Source of the DNA: an uncultured Acidaminococcus sp.
Lineage (GTDB): Bacteria; Bacillota_C; Negativicutes; Acidaminococcales; Acidaminococcaceae
Direction: 5' to 3'
Assembly (NCBI GenBank): GCA_900314165.1
Contig: OMUE01000076.1
Location: 1-5,041, forward strand
DNA: 5,041 nt
How positions within the stretch are numbered: position 1 is the first letter of the stretch; each line of letters opens with the position of its first letter. The notes beneath the pieces are model-generated. The model was given only the letters and a program-made list of their open reading frames with translations, searched no databases and was not told the DNA's origin. Below are positions 1 through 4,825 of this stretch, one piece after another. The position numbers were made by a program, and so were the translations under genes.

Positions 1-8
1 GACAACAT

Positions 9-85
9 GGTGGATGTGGTGAAGCGGTTAACACACTGGATTGTGGCTCCAGCACGCGTGGGTTCGATCCCCACCATCCACCCCA
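9..85 (+). tRNA. tRNA-His (anticodon GTG)
   Basis: A full cloverleaf is readable. The acceptor stem GTGGATG (10-16) pairs with CATCCAC (75-81). The anticodon stem CTGGA/TCCAG encloses loop TTGTGGC with anticodon GTG at 43-45. The T arm holds GGTTCGATCC. G9 lies opposite C82, the extra G-1:C73 pair that marks histidine tRNA. The CCA end is encoded (83-85). It is the first readable gene of a four-tRNA cluster; its promoter must lie before the window. Confidence 0.97.
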
Positions 86-91
86 TTTTTT

Positions 92-167
92 TGGGGCGTA
101 GCCAAGTCGGTAAGGCACGGGACTTTGACTCCCGCATGCGTTGGTTCGAGTCCAGCTGCCCCAGCCA
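92..167 (+). tRNA. tRNA-Gln (anticodon TTG)
   Basis: The acceptor stem TGGGGCG (92-98) pairs with TGCCCCA (157-163, one G-U), followed by discriminator G164 and encoded CCA (165-167). The anticodon stem CGGGA/TCCCG encloses CTTTGAC, giving anticodon TTG at 125-127. The T arm contains GGTTCGAGTCC. It begins only 6 nt after tRNA-His, so the two are almost certainly cut from one transcript. Confidence 0.97.
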
Positions 168-173
168 AATAAT

Positions 174-249
174 GATTCACTAGCTCAGTTGGTAGAGCAC
201 CTGACTTTTAATCAGGGTGTCCCGGGTTCAAGTCCCGGGTGGATCACCA
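174..249 (+). tRNA. tRNA-Lys (anticodon TTT)
   Basis: The acceptor stem GATTCAC (174-180) pairs with GTGGATC (239-245, one G-U), with discriminator A246 and encoded CCA (247-249). The D arm is TAGCTCAGTTGGTAGAGCA. The anticodon stem CCTGA/TCAGG encloses CTTTTAA with anticodon TTT at 207-209. The T stem-loop is CCCGGGTTCAAGTCCCGGG. It follows tRNA-Gln by 6 nt. Confidence 0.97.
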
Positions 250-268
250 TTTTTTTTTATATAAAAAT

Positions 269-352
269 GCGGATGTGGCGGAATTGGCAGACGCGCCAGA
301 CTTAGGATCTGGTGTCTTCGACGTGCAGGTTCAAGTCCTGTCATCCGCACCA
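269..352 (+). tRNA. tRNA-Leu (anticodon TAG)
   Basis: This is a class II tRNA with a long variable arm. The acceptor stem GCGGATG (269-275) pairs with CATCCGC (342-348), discriminator A349 and encoded CCA (350-352). The anticodon stem CCAGA/TCTGG encloses CTTAGGA, anticodon TAG at 303-305, which reads CUN codons. The variable arm includes a short GTC-TTC-GAC hairpin. A T-rich 19-nt spacer separates it from tRNA-Lys. Confidence 0.97.
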
Positions 353-362
353 AAATAAATTT

Positions 363-401
363 AAAAAGCTGTGAAAATGGATTTCATTTTCACAGCTTTT
401 T
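363..401 (+). terminator. Rho-independent terminator of the tRNA cluster
   Basis: A perfect 17-bp inverted repeat (363-379 with 385-401) around loop GATTT forms a stem whose base is an A run and whose 3' arm ends in a T run. It begins 11 nt after tRNA-Leu and so ends the tRNA transcript. The A/T symmetry means it could also stop transcription from the other side. Confidence 0.93.
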
Positions 402-404
402 CTT

Positions 405-534
405 TTGTCACGACGGACGCTATACGACGACCGACGTACGTTCAATGAACCACGCTTCGCGTGGAATTTATTTAAACCGGCGTAAGACGGTTTGTTCCTC
501 TATCGTACGTCGTCCGTCGTAAGTCTTCCGTCTG
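405..534. repeat. Intergenic element with inverted heptad repeats
   Basis: Two arms face each other. Positions 424-440 and 504-520 are inverted copies matching at 15 of 17 positions, and 410-419 is also the exact complement of 511-520. Each arm is built from 7-bp units: on the right arm CGTACGT, CGTCCGT, CGTAAGT, CTTCCGT (504-531), and on the left arm read on the minus strand CGTACGT, CGGTCGT, CGTATAG, CGTCCGT. Between the arms sit two small hairpins: CCACGC-TTC-GCGTGG (450-464) and AAACCG/CGGTTT (474-493). No open reading frame or tRNA is visible. It resembles a non-coding repeat element; no family is recognised. Confidence 0.7.
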
Positions 535-540
535 ATTTCC

Positions 541-569
541 TTGAATTTTACTTCGCAAAAAACTATACT
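541..569 (+). promoter_or_regulatory. Promoter of the GNAT acetyltransferase gene
   Basis: A -35 box TTGAAT (541-546) and a -10 box TATACT (564-569) are separated by exactly 17 nt, a good sigma-A promoter. Transcription would start near 576, upstream of the ATG at 601. This placement argues against the TTG at 541 being a start codon, since it is the first base triplet of the -35 box. Confidence 0.75.
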
Positions 570-590
570 AAAGCCAAAACTATTGGAATC

Positions 591-596
591 AGGTGA
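591..596 (+). promoter_or_regulatory. Ribosome binding site fixing the GNAT start
   Basis: AGGTGA matches the 3' part of the extended Shine-Dalgarno AGGAGGTGA and lies 4 nt before ATG 601, the normal distance for that part of the anti-SD pairing. It selects 601 over the upstream in-frame TTG. Confidence 0.7.
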
Positions 597-600
597 GCGC

Positions 601-1125
601 ATGAAGATTGTAAAGGGAACGACGGCGGATATTGAGGACGTAGTGAAAAGCTACGATGAATTGTTCGACTACTTTGATACTCATAAGGATACAACACTGT
701 GGAAGAGGGGCACGTATCCTACCCGAAAAGTACCGGAAGAGGCCGTAGCCAATGGTTGGCTGTATGTCATGCGGGATGAACAAGGGAACTTTATTGGCAG
801 CGAAGCCCTGAACCATGTACAATTAGACTCCTATGCAGGCCAGCCCTGGCGGTATGCGGCTGAAGGAGAGGAAGTGCTGGTGATTCACACCCTGTGTATC
901 CGGCCCAGCGTGAAGAGCCATGGAGCCGGCAAAGCTATGGTGCAGTTTGCCTTAGATCTGGCCCGTCAGCAGGGCTGCAAGGTGGTTCGCCTGGATACAA
1001 ACCTGGACAACATACCAGCGTCCCATCTGTACGAAAACATGGGGTTCCAGCTGGTATCCACAGGCAATGTGATCCTGAAAGGCAGGAAGCCAGGGGTGTT
1101 GAGATATTACGAGCAGAAGCTGTAA
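601..1125 (+). CDS. GNAT family N-acetyltransferase
   Basis: The 174-residue protein is the size of a single GNAT domain and is expected to be a soluble cytoplasmic enzyme that moves an acetyl group from acetyl-CoA to an amine. The acetyl-CoA-binding motif A lies at about residues 91-112: a beta strand (EVLVIHTLCIRP) followed by the pyrophosphate loop KSHGAGKA, a variant of the family Q/RxxGxG/A. Motif B follows with LDTNLDNIPASHLYENMGF, including Tyr144 in the usual general-acid position and the typical LYExxGF signature (143-149). Residues 1-80 are the more variable substrate-binding half. The start is ATG 601, supported by promoter and SD; the frame stays open upstream to 541 but that segment is the promoter. 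It is a single-gene unit with its own terminator. The acceptor substrate (small molecule, peptide or antibiotic) cannot be told from the sequence. Confidence 0.9.
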   Translation: MKIVKGTTADIEDVVKSYDELFDYFDTHKDTTLWKRGTYPTRKVPEEAVANGWLYVMRDEQGNFIGSEALNHVQLDSYAGQPWRYAAEGEEVLVIHTLCIRPSVKSHGAGKAMVQFALDLARQQGCKVVRLDTNLDNIPASHLYENMGFQLVSTGNVILKGRKPGVLRYYEQKL

Positions 1126-1179
1126 AAAAGAGGTTGTTGCAGTTAGCAATTTTTAGCTGGCTGCAACAGCCTCTTTTTT
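1124..1179 (+). terminator. Rho-independent terminator of the GNAT gene
   Basis: The stem GAGGTTGTTGCAG (1130-1142) pairs with CTGCAACAGCCTC (1161-1173, one G-U). It is extended by six A-T pairs (1124-1129 with 1174-1179) and an inner AGC/GCT. The 3' arm ends in six T. It overlaps the TAA stop codon (1123-1125), so termination follows translation directly. Confidence 0.92.
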
Positions 1180-1480
1180 AGTGGGCTAGTATGACAAACC
1201 ATAAATAACTTTCATAATTCAACACCCCGTAGGGGCGCATCGTAAGATGCTCCCACCAAGCAATCCTTTACTGAACCAGCTTTAGCGGGCTTATCTTACG
1301 ACGCCTTGCTGTCCCAAGAAAGCGAAGCTTGATTGGCTGACAGCAAGAGTGTGCAGCTTGCTGCGAAGCCCTACGTAGTCGTATCCGAATTTAATGTATG
1401 TTTAAGGTTATAATTGAAAGTTAGTTACGGTTTTCTATACTAGCTGCTAGCGGCTAGCACACTATCAAACTAGCCCACTA
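1179..1480. repeat. Non-coding stretch bounded by 12-bp inverted repeats
   Basis: TAGTGGGCTAGT (1179-1190) and its exact complement ACTAGCCCACTA (1469-1480) bracket about 300 bp with no convincing gene. Inside are several smaller inverted repeats: CCCC-GTA-GGGG (1225-1235), GCATC-GTAA-GATGC (1237-1250), CGTAAGAT/ATCTTACG (1241-1248 and 1293-1300), a large hairpin at 1305-1347, GCAG-CTTG-CTGC (1353-1364) and the palindrome CTACGTAG (1371-1378). The right end (1441-1486) is very rich in CTAG. The layout is like a non-autonomous mobile element or a relic, but no flanking target duplication was found, so that remains inference. Confidence 0.5.
1305..1347. repeat. Large stem-loop with tandem G-A mismatch and GCGAAGC tip
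   Basis: CTTGCTGTC (1305-1313) pairs with GACAGCAAG (1339-1347). Inside, CCAA (1314-1317) pairs with TTGG (1333-1336), then GA faces GA (1318-1319 and 1331-1332), then AAGC (1320-1323) pairs with GCTT (1327-1330) around a GAA loop. The tip GCGAAGC is a known very stable mini-hairpin sequence in DNA. It has no T run, so it is not a standard terminator. It could be part of a structured RNA or a mobile-element end. Confidence 0.6.
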
Positions 1481-1497
1481 GCCCTCTAATATTTTTC

Positions 1498-1526
1498 TTG
1501 ACATTCCGGAGAACTCATGCTATATT
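1498..1526 (+). promoter_or_regulatory. Strong promoter of the carboxyltransferase-like gene
   Basis: A perfect -35 TTGACA (1498-1503), a 17-nt spacer and -10 TATATT (1521-1526) form a near-consensus sigma-A promoter. Transcription should begin near 1533. A strong promoter with a repressor-like site directly downstream suits a gene that is off by default and highly expressed when released. Confidence 0.88.
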
Positions 1527-1529
1527 AAG

Positions 1530-1578
1530 TTTAATGATTTAGTTTAACGTTTTAGCAGACCTAAACAAAATCATTAAA
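1530..1578 (+). promoter_or_regulatory. Inverted repeat / 5' stem-loop in the leader
   Basis: TTTAATGATTT (1530-1540) is the exact complement of AAATCATTAAA (1568-1578). After one A-A mismatch the pairing continues with GTTTA (1542-1546) and TAAAC (1562-1566), enclosing a 15-nt loop. It sits between the transcription start and the Shine-Dalgarno site. As RNA most of it would form a stem at the extreme 5' end that leaves the SD free, which could protect the mRNA. As DNA it could hold paired protein-binding half-sites. Confidence 0.6.
1538..1556 (+). promoter_or_regulatory. Putative LacI-family operator (target gene copy)
   Basis: TTTAGTTTAACGTTTTAGC has the central CG typical of LacI-family operators, with AACGTT as a perfect core. 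It matches 16 of 19 bases with the site at 4792-4810 upstream of the lacI-family gene. It begins 11 nt after the -10 box, so a bound repressor would block the start of transcription. The outer half-sites are only partly symmetric, so the exact operator boundaries are uncertain. Confidence 0.6.
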
Positions 1579-1582
1579 TGAA

Positions 1583-1587
1583 AGGAA
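1583..1587 (+). promoter_or_regulatory. Ribosome binding site fixing the start at 1596
   Basis: The purine stretch AAAGGAA (1581-1587, core AGGA) is 8 nt before ATG 1596. The in-frame ATG at 1578 lies before this site, has no SD of its own and falls at the end of the leader inverted repeat, so translation should start at 1596. Confidence 0.75.
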
Positions 1588-1595
1588 CAAAGAAT

Positions 1596-2999
1596 ATGTT
1601 CTGGAATAAAAAGAAGGAAAACGACCCTGTAGCCGGGATCAAGGCTGATGAATTCGTAGGCGCCGGTAAACCGGTGCAATTCAACTCTGTGGATTTCCGG
1701 GATGGCATGCAATCCCTGTTTGCTACCCGCTTTACGACGGAAGAAATGGTGCCCATCCTGACCATGATGGATGACATTGGTTATGCTTCCATGGAAATGT
1801 GGGGTGGGGCTACGTTCGACGTATGCATCCGCTATCTGAAAGAAGATCCCTGGGAACGGCTGCGTACCTTTAAGAAATACGTGAAGAAAACACCGCTGTG
1901 CATGGTGCTGCGGGCTCAGAATCTGGTCGGCTATATGGCTTATCCTGACGATGTAGTAGAACGCTTTGTGGCCAAGGCCGCAGAAAACGGCATCGACATC
2001 TTCTGCACCTTTGATGCCCTGGGTGATCTGCGGAACTGCGAAACCGCCTTCAAGGCTATCAAAAAAGCCGGCAAAAAAATCGAAGGCTCCCTGCAGTACA
2101 ATGTGAGCCCCTTCCATACCATTGAAAACTTCGTGCAGAATGCCAAGGATCAGGTGGCTATGGGCATCGACCTGTTGCATATCGAGGATATGGCAGGCCT
2201 TATGACCCCTCAGGCTGCTTATGATCTGGTCACTGCCCTGAAAAAAGAAATCCACATTCCTATCTCCCTGCACTGCCATTGCACCGGTGGTATGGCCCAG
2301 ATGGCCTACTGGGAAGCCATCCGTGCCGGTGTGGATCAGCTGGACGTGGATGTGTCCGCTCTTAGCGGCAGCACGGCTCATCCGCCCATCGAATCCCTGG
2401 TAGCAGCCCTTCGTGGTACGTCCCGGGATCCGAAAATCGACCTGGGCCAGTTCCGTCCTATCAATGACTATCTGAAACAAGTTCGTTTGAACCATGCGGA
2501 TACGGAAACGAAGCTGGTGGGCGTGGATACGGGCTGCCTGGAACATCAGGTGCCCGGCGGTATGCTCAGCAACCTGGAAAACCAGCTGCGGGCTATGAAT
2601 CTGTACAACCGGCTGCCGGATGTGCTGGCAGAAGTGGCCAGAGTCCGTGCAGATATGGGGTATCCTCCTCTGGCAACACCTTCTTCCCAGATGTGCGGCG
2701 CCCAGGCTACCACGAATGTGCTGACGGGCAAACGGTATGCCATGGTGTCCAAAGAAATGAAGGATTACTGCATGGGCATGTACGGCAAGGCTCCCGGACC
2801 TATTTCTCCAGAGCTCATGAAGGCCGCTCTCCACGGCAAGCAGCCTATGACGAACCGTCCTGCGGACAACCTGCAGCCCGGCTATGAAAAGGCCAGAGCA
2901 GCTGCCGGGGCCCTGGCCCGCAGCGAAGAGGATGTACTGACCTACGCCCTGTTCCCCACAGTGGCACCGGAATTTTTGACGTATAAATACGGAATGTGA
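1596..2999 (+). CDS. Carboxyltransferase-like protein (transcarboxylase 5S / OadA type) without biotin domain, active-site Lys replaced by Glu
   Basis: The 467-residue cytoplasmic protein matches the HMGL-like TIM barrel plus the PYC_OADA domain of oxaloacetate decarboxylase alpha, pyruvate carboxylase and transcarboxylase 5S. Visible landmarks are RDGMQS (Asp36 metal ligand, Gln39), EMWGGATFD (67-75), LRAQNLVGY (Arg106, substrate carboxylate), HCH (His226 and His228, metal ligands), VPGGMLSNLENQL, and ATPSSQ with the catalytic Thr361. The C-terminus ends with EEDVLTYALFPTVAPEF, the end of the PYC_OADA domain; the linker and biotinyl domain (MKM site) of full OadA (about 590 residues) are absent, as in transcarboxylase 5S. 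The striking change is Glu197 (codon GAG 2184-2186): relatives have Lys in KDMAG, carbamylated to bridge the metal. It could be a carboxyltransferase in which Glu mimics the carbamate, or a divergent metal-dependent lyase. The ATG at 1578 would add six residues but lacks an SD. Neither sodium-pump nor biotin carrier genes are in the window. Confidence 0.88.
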   Translation: MFWNKKKENDPVAGIKADEFVGAGKPVQFNSVDFRDGMQSLFATRFTTEEMVPILTMMDDIGYASMEMWGGATFDVCIRYLKEDPWERLRTFKKYVKKTPLCMVLRAQNLVGYMAYPDDVVERFVAKAAENGIDIFCTFDALGDLRNCETAFKAIKKAGKKIEGSLQYNVSPFHTIENFVQNAKDQVAMGIDLLHIEDMAGLMTPQAAYDLVTALKKEIHIPISLHCHCTGGMAQMAYWEAIRAGVDQLDVDVSALSGSTAHPPIESLVAALRGTSRDPKIDLGQFRPINDYLKQVRLNHADTETKLVGVDTGCLEHQVPGGMLSNLENQLRAMNLYNRLPDVLAEVARVRADMGYPPLATPSSQMCGAQATTNVLTGKRYAMVSKEMKDYCMGMYGKAPGPISPELMKAALHGKQPMTNRPADNLQPGYEKARAAAGALARSEEDVLTYALFPTVAPEFLTYKYGM

Positions 3000-3037
3000 A
3001 AAAGCACCCCCATCACCATCCTTAGTACGAACCCACC

Positions 3038-3140
3038 ACCGGCTACGCCGGTCCCCCGCCCTTAAAAAGGGCGGACAGAGAGGATGCTGACAGCTCTAAT
3101 GTGACTTACCCCCGCACGGTGCGAGGGCGGACAGAGAGGA
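3038..3140. repeat. Duplicated GC-rich element between the two operon genes
   Basis: AGGGCGGACAGAGAGGA occurs twice, at 3068-3084 and 3124-3140, exactly 56 bp apart. Each copy is preceded at the same distance by CCCCCGC (3053-3059 and 3109-3115), with eight differing bases between. In the first copy these form a hairpin CCGCCCTT-AAA-AAGGGCGG (3056-3074), and in the second an imperfect stem around GCACGGTGC. A further hairpin ACCGGC-TAC-GCCGGT lies at 3038-3052. None is followed by a T run, so they do not look like terminators. The stems may tune mRNA stability between the two genes or be inserted repeat units. Confidence 0.65.
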
Positions 3141-3155
3141 AAAGGAGAAGAGATT

Positions 3156-3545
3156 ATGAAACAGGAGAATCCTGAAAAATTGGCACGGGCAAGAAAAACT
3201 TTGGCAGAACTGAAAGAAGCCAGAGGAGGGAAGGTCATGGCGTCCCATCGGGCTATGGCTAACGATCCGAATTTGGTAAATATGTTCCTGCAGCAATATG
3301 TGAATGCCAATAAGAAAGATATTGAAATTCCTGAGAAATATCGCCAACTCATCGTCATGGCCATCGGCATGGCTACGGGTACGGCTACGACCATGAAGGT
3401 CCATGCCAAACTGGCCCTTGAAAATGGTGCCAGCCTGGACGAAATTACGGAAGTCATCCGGATCATTTTCTTCACCTGCGGTGTCAGCAAACTGTTGCCC
3501 GCTATGGAGAACCTGTCCGACATCCTGGAACCGGTGGAAGACTAA
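3156..3545 (+). CDS. Carboxymuconolactone decarboxylase / AhpD-fold family protein lacking the CXXC motif
   Basis: The 129-residue all-helical protein has the size and pattern of the CMD family: IPEKYRQLIVMAIGMATG, then the motif region, then AKLALENGASLDEITEVIRIIFF. In AhpD-like peroxidase partners the motif is CxxCxxxH. Here it reads T76-A-T-T79-M-K-V-H83, so both redox cysteines are Thr while the His remains; the only Cys is C108, elsewhere. Thiol-disulfide chemistry like AhpD is therefore unlikely, and a lyase or decarboxylase role as in true gamma-carboxymuconolactone decarboxylase, or a non-catalytic role, is more plausible. There is no signal peptide or membrane segment. The start ATG 3156 has a strong AGGAG (3143-3147) at 8 nt. 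It lies 156 nt after the carboxyltransferase-like gene with no clear promoter or terminator between, so co-transcription is likely. Its actual substrate is unknown. Confidence 0.85.
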   Translation: MKQENPEKLARARKTLAELKEARGGKVMASHRAMANDPNLVNMFLQQYVNANKKDIEIPEKYRQLIVMAIGMATGTATTMKVHAKLALENGASLDEITEVIRIIFFTCGVSKLLPAMENLSDILEPVED

Positions 3546-3601
3546 CCGGTTCCATCCCCCTTTATATTCACCTCATTTGTTCATACAAAAACCACCTTTC
3601 T

Positions 3602-3655
3602 AACAGAAAAGCGCTTGGAAAACGGAGAAATCCATTTTCCAAGCGCTTTTCTGTT
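3602..3655. terminator. Bidirectional terminator between convergent genes
   Basis: A perfect 21-bp inverted repeat (3602-3622 with 3635-3655) continues after one C-A mismatch with GGA/TCC closing a GAAA tetraloop (3624-3633). The arms begin and end with A/T runs, so the hairpin can stop transcripts from both sides. It lies 56 nt after the CMD-family gene and directly abuts the stop codon of the lacI-family gene (3656-3658). Confidence 0.93.
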
Positions 3656-4684
3656 TTACTCCAAGCTGCCCTCGAAGGGGAAGCTCTCCCGAATGACGAC
3701 CTTTGGTTCTACCGTAACATGGAGGGCTGGCTGGCGGGGTGTTTGGACCAGCTTCTGCAGAAGAGACAGAGCCTCTGTTGCAATCTTTTTGTTCGGCATG
3801 GCGATGGTGGTGATGGAAGGCACGGCGTATTTTGCGTAGCTGTCCTCCAACAGCTGGATGGCGATGAGTTCTACATCCTTTGGCAGCTTTAGGCCATGGT
3901 GGTGGAACGTGTACAGGGCTCCCAGGGCCATGGAATCCGAATCGCAGAGAATGGCTTTCGGGGCGTCCGACAGGCGGCAATAGTCTTCCGCAGCTTTAAC
4001 GCCGCCTGCTACGGTATTTTCCCCATGCAGGACCCAGTTTTCCCGAACGGAGATACCCAGGGTATGGCACGCTGTAAAGAAGGCCTGGGTTCGGGCACCG
4101 GTAGCCAGCCAGGGGCTGGCAGAAGCCAGGACAGCTGCTTCCGTATAGCCCTTCAGGCGCATCATTTTCGCAACCTGCATGCCGATCTTCTCATTGTCAC
4201 TGCCCACGGTGGAATATTTTTCAGATTGCCGGTTCAGCAGCACTACAGGCGTCCGGGTCTCTATGCTTTCCATATAGGCCAGGTCTTCCATGGACATGGC
4301 GCCGATAATGACACCGTCATAGCTGTTTTTCAGGATGGGCTCGGCGGATTTCTCCAGCTGCCCGTTCCGATAGTTGCGGATGACGATTTCACAGTCAAAC
4401 TGAAGTTCTTCTATGGCTTCCTGGAAATGCATGATAAAAGAGCCCAGGATGTTGTACCGGAAGTCCGCAGGCCAGAAGAAGGCAATGGTGGGGCGGATAC
4501 CCACGTCGGCCCGCAGCCGCCGGGCACTCATATTGGGCCGGTAACCCAGCTCGTCCATAACCTTGTACACCAGATCCGATGTTTCGTCAGAAATCCGGCG
4601 TTCTTTCGCTTTGCCATTAATAATCAGTGAAACCGTAGTGGGGGAGACCCCGGCGGCTTTCGCTACGTCCTTTATGGTTGTCAT
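3656..4684 (-). CDS. LacI-family transcriptional regulator
   Basis: The 342-residue protein has the full LacI architecture. The N-terminal helix-turn-helix is TIKDVAKAAGVSPTTVSLIING (residues 3-24), followed by the hinge region YRPNMSARRLR (about 48-58). A periplasmic-binding-protein-like ligand domain fills the rest, with landmarks DGVIIGA, VVLLNR, VGSDNEKIG, AILCDSDSMALGAL and PSITTIAMP. The usual GFDD stretch before the SITT motif is changed to AIQLLED, which hints at an unusual effector, perhaps not a sugar. The start is supported by AAGGAG (4692-4697, minus strand) 7 nt before the ATG. It is convergent with the two-gene unit and shares its terminator. The motif shared by its own leader and the carboxyltransferase-like promoter suggests that it represses both. 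Confidence 0.94.
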   Translation of the reverse strand: MTTIKDVAKAAGVSPTTVSLIINGKAKERRISDETSDLVYKVMDELGYRPNMSARRLRADVGIRPTIAFFWPADFRYNILGSFIMHFQEAIEELQFDCEIVIRNYRNGQLEKSAEPILKNSYDGVIIGAMSMEDLAYMESIETRTPVVLLNRQSEKYSTVGSDNEKIGMQVAKMMRLKGYTEAAVLASASPWLATGARTQAFFTACHTLGISVRENWVLHGENTVAGGVKAAEDYCRLSDAPKAILCDSDSMALGALYTFHHHGLKLPKDVELIAIQLLEDSYAKYAVPSITTIAMPNKKIATEALSLLQKLVQTPRQPALHVTVEPKVVIRESFPFEGSLE

Positions 4685-4736
4685 GATAATTCTCCTTAAT
4701 CTTGTGCAGCGGGCGGGCCGCCACTACGCTCTGGCA

Positions 4737-4748
4737 CGCCCCTACGGG
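4737..4748 (-). repeat. CCCGTAGGGGCG repeat in the lacI leader
   Basis: On the minus strand this reads CCCGTAGGGGCG, identical to plus-strand 1226-1237. It sits in the GC-rich part (about 4702-4748) of the roughly 135-nt leader of the lacI-family gene, next to GGCGG/CCGCC complementarity at 4714-4724. It may be one edge of a dispersed intergenic repeat also present before the carboxyltransferase-like gene. Confidence 0.5.
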
Positions 4749-4791
4749 TATGTGTGGAAAGGAGCATGGTTGTAAATAAAAAACACAGCAT

Positions 4792-4810
4792 GCTCAATCG
4801 TTATACTAAA
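4792..4810 (-). promoter_or_regulatory. Putative LacI-family operator (autoregulatory copy)
   Basis: Read on the minus strand the site is TTTAGTATAACGATTGAGC, matching 16 of 19 bases with 1538-1556. It has the central CG and lies shortly downstream of the likely lacI promoter, as the other copy does for its gene. Its core is less symmetric (AACGAT rather than AACGTT), which would fit weaker binding and partial autoregulation. Confidence 0.55.
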
Positions 4811-4825
4811 CAAGTTTATGAGATT

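Noticed and set aside
250..268. Terminator between tRNA-Lys and tRNA-Leu
   Set aside because: There is a T run but no separate hairpin apart from the tRNA itself, and the cluster has a proper terminator after tRNA-Leu.
541..600. TTG start extending the GNAT protein by 20 residues
   Set aside because: The TTG forms part of a -35 box with a 17-nt spaced -10, and the good SD serves ATG 601.
1578..1595. Upstream ATG start for the carboxyltransferase-like gene
   Set aside because: No SD precedes it, whereas AAAGGAA lies between it and ATG 1596 at the right distance.
1539..2834. 431-codon open frame on the minus strand
   Set aside because: It lies opposite the carboxyltransferase-like gene, whose motifs and SD are clear. 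The antisense translation is rich in His, Gln and Phe with no domain, the usual shadow of biased codons.
3056..3074. Terminator between the two operon genes
   Set aside because: The hairpin is good but is followed by ACAGAGAGGA rather than a T run, so it should not end transcription efficiently.
3084..3104. Six-codon leader peptide before the CMD-family gene
   Set aside because: The purine stretch touches the ATG with no spacing, and no attenuator structure with a T run follows.
3896..4630. 244-codon open frame on the plus strand
   Set aside because: It is the antisense shadow of the lacI-family gene and has no recognisable motif or SD.
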